6,917 bases of DNA from UKL13-2 sp043744255. GTDB lineage: Bacteria > Pseudomonadota > Gammaproteobacteria > Burkholderiales > Usitatibacteraceae. The stretch spans positions 1 to 6,917 of the forward strand of contig JAYTVA010000037.1 in the NCBI GenBank assembly GCA_043744255.1. Reading direction: 5' to 3'. How positions within the stretch are numbered: the first letter of the stretch is position 1; each line of letters begins with the position of its first letter. The notes under the pieces were generated by a model. That model was not told the origin of the DNA, did not search any database, and saw only the letters and a list, made by a program, of their open reading frames with translations. Position numbers and translations under genes: made by a program. Positions 1 through 4,245 of the stretch are shown one piece after another.

Positions 1-825
1 CTCATTGGTGCGGCGTTCGGTCTTGGCTTCATTTGTGGCCCGATCATCGGCGGTGTGCTGGGCGGTATTTCCTACCACCTGCCGTTTTATGTTGGTGCCG
101 CCATGTGTTTTGGCAACGCCATTTTTGGTTATTTTTTCGTCACGGAATCGCTTGGCAAAGACAAGCGCACCGCGTTTTCGCTCGCGCGTGCCAACCCATT
201 TTCATCGCTGTTTCGGCTGTTCGCTCGGCGTGACATCGGTGCGCTCATCGTCGGCTTTGGCTTGATGTCGTTCGCGCAATACCTGCTGCAAACCACGTGG
301 GTGCTCTACACCCATTTTAAGTTCGGCTGGGGGCCGGAGCAGAACGGTATCGCGCTATTTTGCGTGGGTCTATCCGCAGCCGTCGTGCAAGCAGTTTTAC
401 TCTCGCGCCTGCTGAAAAAATTTGGCGAAATGCGCCTCAGCCTGATCGGTATTGCGACCGGCGCACTCGTCTTTTTGGGCTACGGCTTGGCGTCGCAGGG
501 CTGGATGTTCTATGCGTTGATACTCAGCAACCTGCTCGCGTTCGCGGCGGGCCCCGCGATACAGGCCATCTTCTCCAAAGCCACCGACCCGAAACAGCAG
601 GGTGCCTTGATGGGTTCACTTCAATCGCTGGGCAGCATCGCGATTGTCGGGGCACCGCTGGTGGGCACGCAGATTCTCGCCGCCGTCACCCACTTGCCAC
701 CTGCGGACTGGCGCGTAGGTGCGCCGTTTTTTCTCTGTGCCGTCCTTCAATTCATTAGCTTGCTCATCGTCTGGCGGTTCTTCGCGCGCCACGGCACACC
801 TGTCTTCACTCCCGAAAAAGTCTGA
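1..825 (+). CDS. MFS transporter, TetA/TCR-like, 5' end outside the window
   Basis: This is the C-terminal part (274 residues) of an inner-membrane major facilitator exporter. The frame is open from base 1, so the true start lies upstream; against a usual length near 400 residues about 125 are missing. The first visible stretch, GAAFGLGFICGPIIGG, matches the conserved helix-5 motif (GFxxGPxxGG) of drug/H+ antiporters of the TetA type. About seven further hydrophobic segments follow, including GALIVGFGLMSFAQYLL, LSLIGIATGALVFLGYGLA and FLCAVLQFISLLIVWRFF. The segment AIFSKATDPKQQGALMGSLQ resembles the loop and helix-10/11 region of TetA relatives, where a conserved QG motif is followed by a helix rich in Gly and Ser. 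A cytoplasmic loop with SLARANPFSSLFRL sits between the two halves. Family membership is well supported; the substrate cannot be read from the sequence. The stop lies only 8 bases before guaA, so the two may share a transcript. Confidence 0.85.
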   Translation, partial: LIGAAFGLGFICGPIIGGVLGGISYHLPFYVGAAMCFGNAIFGYFFVTESLGKDKRTAFSLARANPFSSLFRLFARRDIGALIVGFGLMSFAQYLLQTTWVLYTHFKFGWGPEQNGIALFCVGLSAAVVQAVLLSRLLKKFGEMRLSLIGIATGALVFLGYGLASQGWMFYALILSNLLAFAAGPAIQAIFSKATDPKQQGALMGSLQSLGSIAIVGAPLVGTQILAAVTHLPPADWRVGAPFFLCAVLQFISLLIVWRFFARHGTPVFTPEKV

Positions 826-833
826 CGCCCAAT

Positions 834-2459
834 ATGCAAGAAAAAATTCTTATCCTCGACTTCGGCTCACAAGTCACGCAACTGATCGCGCGCCGCGTCC
901 GCGAGGCGGGCGTGTATTGCGAACTTCATCCCCACGATATGCCCGACGCCGACCTCAAAGCCTACGCGCCGACCGGCGTAATCCTTTCCGGCAGCCACGC
1001 CTCGGTAACTGAGGCCGACACCGCGCGCGCGCCGGAAGCCGTGTTCCAGCTTGGTGTTCCCGTGCTCGGCATTTGCTACGGCATGCAGACGATGGCAGCA
1101 CAGCTTGGCGGCAAAGTCGTCAACGGTCTCACGCGCGAATTTGGCTATGCCGAAGTGCGCGCGCGTGGGCACTCAAAACTGTTTGACGGCATCCAGGATC
1201 GCAGTAACGCCGACGGCCACGGCTTGCTCGACGTTTGGATGTCGCACGGCGACAAAGTCGAAACGCTGCCGCCGGGCTTCAAGGTGATTGCATCGAACGC
1301 CTCCACGCCAATCGCCGCGATGGCCGATGAAGACCGCAAGTTCTACGCCGTGCAGTGGCACCCCGAAGTTACCCACACCCCGCAAGGCCGCGCGATGCTC
1401 AATCGCTTTGTCCACGACATTTGCGGCTGCGGTGCGCACTGGAATATGCCCGAATACATTCCCGAGGCGGTTTCTCGCATTCGCGCGCAGGTGGGCACGG
1501 ATGAAGTCGTGTTGGGCTTGAGCGGTGGCGTGGATTCATCGGTCGCCGCTGCGCTGATCCACAAAGCCATCAACGACCAACTCACCTGCGTTTACGTCGA
1601 TAACGGCCTCATGCGCTTGAACGAATCCGCGCAAGTCAAAAAAACCTTCAGCGACAATTTGCACATGAAGGTCATCTACGTCGATGCTGCCGATGAATTC
1701 CTCAGTCAACTAAAAGGTGTGGCCGACCCCGAACAAAAACGCAAGATTATTGGCCGTGTATTTGTAGAAGTTTTCCAACGCGAAAGCGCGAAACTCGCCA
1801 ACGCCAAATGGCTCGCACAAGGCACCATTTACCCCGACGTGATTGAGAGCGCATCCGCCAAAACCAAAAAAGCCAACACCATCAAATCGCACCACAACGT
1901 TGGTGGCTTGCCCGATTCATTGCACCTGAAATTATTAGAGCCGCTACGCGAACTATTCAAAGACGAAGTCCGCGAACTCGGCGTAGCGCTTGGTCTTCCA
2001 AAGGATATGGTCTACCGCCACCCCTTCCCCGGCCCCGGTTTGGGCGTGCGCATTTTGGGCGAAGTCACGCGCGAAGCCGCTGATTTGCTGCGCCGCGCTG
2101 ATGCGATTTTTATCGAAGAACTCCGCAATACCGCAGTGGCTCCCTCCCCCGGCACGGGGGAAGGCTGCGATGGGGGTGCACGCACAGAGGTAAAGACTTG
2201 GTATGACAATGTTGCGCAAGCATTCGCGGTCTATTTGCCAGTAAAAAGTGTCGGCGTGATGGGCGATGGACGCACGTATGAAAACGTTGTTGCGCTACGT
2301 GCTGTGCAAACCACTGACTTCATGACGGCGCATTGGGCGGAGTTGCCGTATGCGTTGTTGGGGAAGGTCTCGAATCGGATTATTAATGAGGTGCGGGGGT
2401 TCAATCGGGTGGTCTATGACGTGAGCGGGAAGCCGCCGGCGACGATTGAGTGGGAGTGA
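834..2459 (+). CDS. guaA: GMP synthase (glutamine-hydrolysing)
   Basis: Cytoplasmic enzyme of purine synthesis that converts XMP, ATP and glutamine to GMP. The 541 residues begin with a class I glutamine amidotransferase domain (about 1-200): LDFGSQVTQLIARR near the start, nucleophile Cys81 in GICYGMQ, and His176/Glu178 in QWHPEV completing the triad. The ATP-pyrophosphatase domain follows, with P-loop SGGVDSS at 230-236 and the later motifs KWLAQGTIYPDVIES and IKSHHNVGGLP. The C-terminal dimerisation domain contains HPFPGPGLGVR and ends in KPPATIEWE, the invariant end of the family. E. coli GuaA has 525 residues; the excess lies mainly in a loop at about 436-452, where betaproteobacterial enzymes also tend to be longer, but here the loop is built partly from a G/C-rich hairpin (see separate entry). 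The ATG follows the MFS stop by 8 bases and has only a weak Shine-Dalgarno. guaB, the common neighbour, is not visible. Identification is firm. Confidence 0.98.
   Translation: MQEKILILDFGSQVTQLIARRVREAGVYCELHPHDMPDADLKAYAPTGVILSGSHASVTEADTARAPEAVFQLGVPVLGICYGMQTMAAQLGGKVVNGLTREFGYAEVRARGHSKLFDGIQDRSNADGHGLLDVWMSHGDKVETLPPGFKVIASNASTPIAAMADEDRKFYAVQWHPEVTHTPQGRAMLNRFVHDICGCGAHWNMPEYIPEAVSRIRAQVGTDEVVLGLSGGVDSSVAAALIHKAINDQLTCVYVDNGLMRLNESAQVKKTFSDNLHMKVIYVDAADEFLSQLKGVADPEQKRKIIGRVFVEVFQRESAKLANAKWLAQGTIYPDVIESASAKTKKANTIKSHHNVGGLPDSLHLKLLEPLRELFKDEVRELGVALGLPKDMVYRHPFPGPGLGVRILGEVTREAADLLRRADAIFIEELRNTAVAPSPGTGEGCDGGARTEVKTWYDNVAQAFAVYLPVKSVGVMGDGRTYENVVALRAVQTTDFMTAHWAELPYALLGKVSNRIINEVRGFNRVVYDVSGKPPATIEWE
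2141..2180 (+). repeat. G/C-rich hairpin inside guaA, probable REP-like dispersed repeat
   Basis: The arm CCCTCCCCC (2142-2150) and the arm GGGGGAAGG (2156-2164) pair in 8 of 9 positions around the 5-base loop GGCAC. A second G-run (2172-2176) follows. It is translated in frame as roughly APSPGTGEGCDGG (residues 436-448), between the conserved FIEELR and WYD segments of GuaA. The shape and wording resemble, from memory, short palindromic elements scattered through many proteobacterial genomes, usually between genes. The hairpin is seen directly; its status as a dispersed repeat is inference, because only one copy is in the window. Confidence 0.6.
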
Positions 2460-2533
2460 GTGGAAATATGAGCAAGTCAAACAGAATGTTGCACTACCCA
2501 GGTACTCACCCCTGCGCAAACAATTTTGATGAT

Positions 2534-2539
2534 GGAGAA
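2534..2539 (+). promoter_or_regulatory. Shine-Dalgarno site of the antitoxin-like gene
   Basis: GGAGAA lies 6 bases before the ATG at 2546. It decides the start: the same frame is open further upstream, with a GTG at 2450 overlapping guaA and an ATG at 2468, but neither has a comparable site. The residues those starts would add do not look like a conserved domain. Confidence 0.7.
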
Positions 2540-2545
2540 ACGAGC

Positions 2546-2788
2546 ATGAGCACCTTTGCATTGCGGTTACCGGACTCGCTTTATGCGCACGCCAAGCAGA
2601 TGGCCGAGCAGGATCAAGCATCGCTCAATCAGTTCATTACCGTGGCGGTCGCCGAAAAAGTCTCTGCCTTGCAGACGGCGGAGTTTTTTGCCCAGCGAGC
2701 GGGTTCCGCAAAGCCTGGAGATTTGGCGCGGCTGTTGAAGCAGGTGAAAAGCCGCGAGCCGCTGGTTGGTGACGAGATGCCGCGCTGA
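2546..2788 (+). CDS. Small RHH/HicB-family antitoxin-like protein
   Basis: An 80-residue soluble protein. The N-terminus STFALRLPDSLYAHAKQMAE, followed by SLNQFITVAVAEKVSAL, has the form of a ribbon-helix-helix DNA-binding domain: a short beta strand with alternating residues (FALRLP), then two helices with the SLNQFI turn typical of HicB/CopG-type antitoxins. The tail (LLKQVKSREPLVGDEMPR) is polar and rich in charge, as in toxin-binding or disordered antitoxin ends. The start at ATG 2546 is chosen because of GGAGAA 6 bases upstream and because the conserved domain begins there. Such proteins usually repress their own operon and neutralise a partner toxin. No toxin gene (HicA, PIN or RelE type) lies next to it: guaA is upstream and a Rid gene downstream. 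It may be an orphan regulator, or the remains of a toxin-antitoxin pair. The fold is likely; the biological role is open. Confidence 0.75.
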   Translation: MSTFALRLPDSLYAHAKQMAEQDQASLNQFITVAVAEKVSALQTAEFFAQRAGSAKPGDLARLLKQVKSREPLVGDEMPR

Positions 2789-2798
2789 GCGGTTTTTT
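2780..2798 (+). terminator. Possible weak intrinsic terminator overlapping the antitoxin stop codon
   Basis: CCGC (2780-2783) and GCGG (2789-2792) can pair around a 5-base loop that contains the end of the stop codon, and six T follow (2793-2798). The stem is only 4 base pairs, so termination would be partial at best. A longer-range pairing of CCGCT at 2759-2763 with AGCGG at 2788-2792 is also possible. The T-run is the main reason for listing it. Confidence 0.35.
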
Positions 2799-2909
2799 CC
2801 CGGCGGAAACGTTGACGGCTTCAGCGATGCTGCACCATCTCTCGTGATTGTCTGCGCCCTGCTGCGCGCGGCAAACGATGACCGCAAGAAATCCAACGCC
2901 GACTTCAAA

Positions 2910-3308
2910 ATGAACCGAATAAACATCTCCTCCAACACCCCATGGGAAGCCACCATCGGCTACTCCCGCGCGGTTCGAATCGGCAACCACATCTGGGTAG
3001 CTGGCACTACCGCGACCGATGAACAAGGCCAAGTGGTCGCCGCAGGTGATGCAGCCGCGCAAACACGCTTCATCCTCAAAAAAGTCGAACGCGCACTGAT
3101 CGAGGCGGGCGCTTCGTTAGCAGATGTCGTACGCACGCGAATGTTCGTGACCAACATCGCCGATTGGGAAAAAATCGGTCGCATCCACGGCGAATTTTTT
3201 CGTGACGTGCGACCGGCGGCGACGATGGTTGAGGTGGCGAAGCTGATCGATCCGCTGCACTTGGTTGAGATTGAAGTCGATGCCTTTCTATCATCGCATT
3301 CAGCTTGA
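2910..3308 (+). CDS. Rid (YjgF/YER057c/UK114) family protein without the imine-deaminase arginine
   Basis: A 132-residue cytoplasmic protein of the Rid family, which forms trimers with ligand sites between subunits. Family marks are GYSRAVRIGNHIWVAGTTA near the start, QTRFILKKVERALIEAGAS in the first helix, DVVRTRMFVTNIADWEKI, and the end block RPAATMVEVAKL followed by VEIEVDAFL. Aligned with RidA of E. coli and Salmonella (PARSCVEVARL), the position of Arg105, which binds the carboxylate of the imine substrate, is Ala104 here. Family members lacking this Arg (Rid4-7 groups) are not expected to hydrolyse 2-aminoacrylate imines, and several are tied to other catabolic roles. It is therefore not called ridA. 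The ATG at 2910 is chosen because homology starts there; the frame is open upstream to a GTG at 2766, but those residues look unrelated. The ribosome binding site is poor. The 121 bases before it contain no other gene. Confidence 0.9.
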   Translation: MNRINISSNTPWEATIGYSRAVRIGNHIWVAGTTATDEQGQVVAAGDAAAQTRFILKKVERALIEAGASLADVVRTRMFVTNIADWEKIGRIHGEFFRDVRPAATMVEVAKLIDPLHLVEIEVDAFLSSHSA

Positions 3309-3399
3309 AAGGGCTTCTCTTACGGACGTTTGCAGGCATTTATACTTCAAGATCGCCGTTAGTATTTGAGTTGCTGCGTGCCGCCTACGCTAATCGGCA

Positions 3400-3835
3400 A
3401 GTGTTACAGGAAGATCGCGTCCTGCGCGCCGTGTATCGACGCTCGGCGACGTCCCCGTCGGCGCAGCGGTAGTGTAGACAGGCGAAATCACCGGGCGCGG
3501 TTTCCACTAAGCGTTTGCATCCAATGATCCGACCACGCATGTGGAAATTGCGGCACTGCGATGCGGCCAAGGACTCAAAACACTACCCCCTTGAGCGCTT
3601 GGTATTTGCCGTGACGGAGCCAGTGACCACTGTGGTGGGTAGTGTTCTCTAACGTGTTGCCAAGATGAGTTCGCATCAGCGCGCGTGACCATGACAATGG
3701 TTAACGACGCCAGCACTGCGGCGGCGGGCAACAGTCTGGTTGGGCCGATGCCCGTTGGCGCAACCGATGTGTGAGAGGCTCGATTCTCAATGGTGCCGCA
3801 GCCGTTGATGTCGCGAGCCCCATCCCGTCTGCAAG
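3400..3835 (+). pseudogene. tadA: Decayed tRNA-specific adenosine deaminase (tadA remnant)
   Basis: Intact TadA converts the wobble adenosine of tRNA-Arg(ACG) to inosine. In frame 1 from 3448 the text reads DVPVGAAVV, stop (TAG 3475), TGEITGRGFH, stop (TAA 3508), AFASNDPTTHVEIAALR, then stop TGA at 3592. This follows TadA (E. coli EVPVGAVLV, then HDPTAHAEIMALR) residue by residue and keeps the His and Glu of the HAE motif. The match then moves to frame 2: LVFAVTEPVTTVVGSV at 3599-3646 parallels LYVTLEPCVMCAGAM, but both zinc cysteines read Val, and a TAA follows at 3650. It returns to frame 1 at about 3679-3741, where NDASTAAAGNSL parallels RDAKTGAAGSL. A fainter LN..AAVDV near 3786 may be the MNHRVEI part. 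At least four stops and two frame changes rule out function. Sequence before 3448 (EDRVLRAVYRR in frame 2) may be the N-terminus. The edges are approximate. Confidence 0.82.
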
Positions 3836-4223
3836 AGTGACTATGGCGTCCACCATGCCTGCCGCTGATAGTTGACGCAGGTCGCGCTGTATGCGGTCAG
3901 CATGCAGACGATACGGCTCGCCATAGAGTGATCCGAACCGCGCATTACTCCACGCCCGTACAGACTAGCTAGGGATTTCGCCTATTCGCGCGTCAACACT
4001 TGACCGGTGTTTATTGCGTCTTCGTGTCGACGGCGTGACGTGCAAGTACGCGTCTGGCACGGTCAACCTGTTAGGAATAACAGCTATAGCCAATCCAGCG
4101 ATCCCTCTATATTTCGGCGTCGCTGAATGCGCACCAGCGGACAAATTTCTGTTGGCGGGGTTCGACCCGACAACAGCGTTTCTGCGTCACTGTCCCGACA
4201 TTCAAATGGACAGGGCGCGTTAG
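3795..4223 (+). pseudogene. Possible remnant of an LD-carboxypeptidase (LdcA-like) gene, heavily decayed
   Basis: No intact frame exists here, but short pieces in the right order resemble LD-carboxypeptidase (peptidase S66), which trims the terminal D-alanine from murein tetrapeptides. VDVASP (about 3808-3825, frame 3) could be the N-terminal VVAPSG strand. GCAGACGATACG followed by CTCGCC (about 3905-3925) reads ADDT-RLA after removal of one base, like the family's RFAGxDxxRLAAI. DVQVRVW (4037-4057, frame 2) followed, after a one-base shift, by NL (4065-4070) resembles the WGGNL motif. VAEC.AP (4119-4136) resembles VAEHPY, and FLLAGF followed by a Gln-rich stretch at nucleotide level (4146-4180) resembles LxxAGVLxRQ. 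The catalytic GYSD region is not found, so an internal deletion would be needed. Each piece is weak; only the order and the position next to tadA lend support. A 69-codon open frame at 4014-4223 lies within it but has no start signal and is not called as a gene. Confidence 0.35.
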
Positions 4224-4231
4224 TCGTATCT

Positions 4232-4240
4232 AGGAAGGGA
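4232..4240 (+). promoter_or_regulatory. Strong Shine-Dalgarno site of the large exported protein
   Basis: AGGAAGGGA ends 5 bases before ATG 4246. An in-frame TAG lies at 4231-4233, immediately upstream, so 4246 is the first possible ATG of the long frame. I could not identify a convincing promoter in the decayed DNA upstream. Confidence 0.65.
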
Positions 4241-4245
4241 TTCTA

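Noticed and set aside
2489..2520. A TTGCAC that could serve as a -35 box before the antitoxin-like gene.
   Set aside because: At 17-base spacing the next hexamer is CTGCGC, which does not resemble a -10 box.
2450..2545. An upstream extension of the antitoxin-like gene from GTG 2450 (overlapping guaA) or ATG 2468.
   Set aside because: The added residues do not fit the domain, and the good Shine-Dalgarno belongs to ATG 2546.
2766..2909. An N-terminal extension of the Rid protein from GTG 2766.
   Set aside because: It would overlap the antitoxin gene and add 48 residues unlike any Rid protein; the family's N-terminus fits ATG 2910.
3704..3964. A minus-strand frame open for about 87 codons, with a tempting stretch SLYGEPYRLHADRIQRDL.
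   Set aside because: It lacks a plausible start and runs antisense to the tadA trace. I recognise no family for it, and chance open frames of this length are common in G+C-rich DNA.
4014..4223. A 69-codon + strand open frame beginning at TTG 4014.
   Set aside because: It has no ribosome binding site and no recognisable start. Its pieces are better explained as part of a decayed gene that changes frame near 4057-4065.
3309..4245. Searched for tRNA, CRISPR repeats, IS ends and long inverted repeats in the gene-free stretch.
   Set aside because: No cloverleaf, no regularly spaced repeats and no terminal inverted repeats with target duplications were apparent by eye. The stretch is better read as gene remnants.
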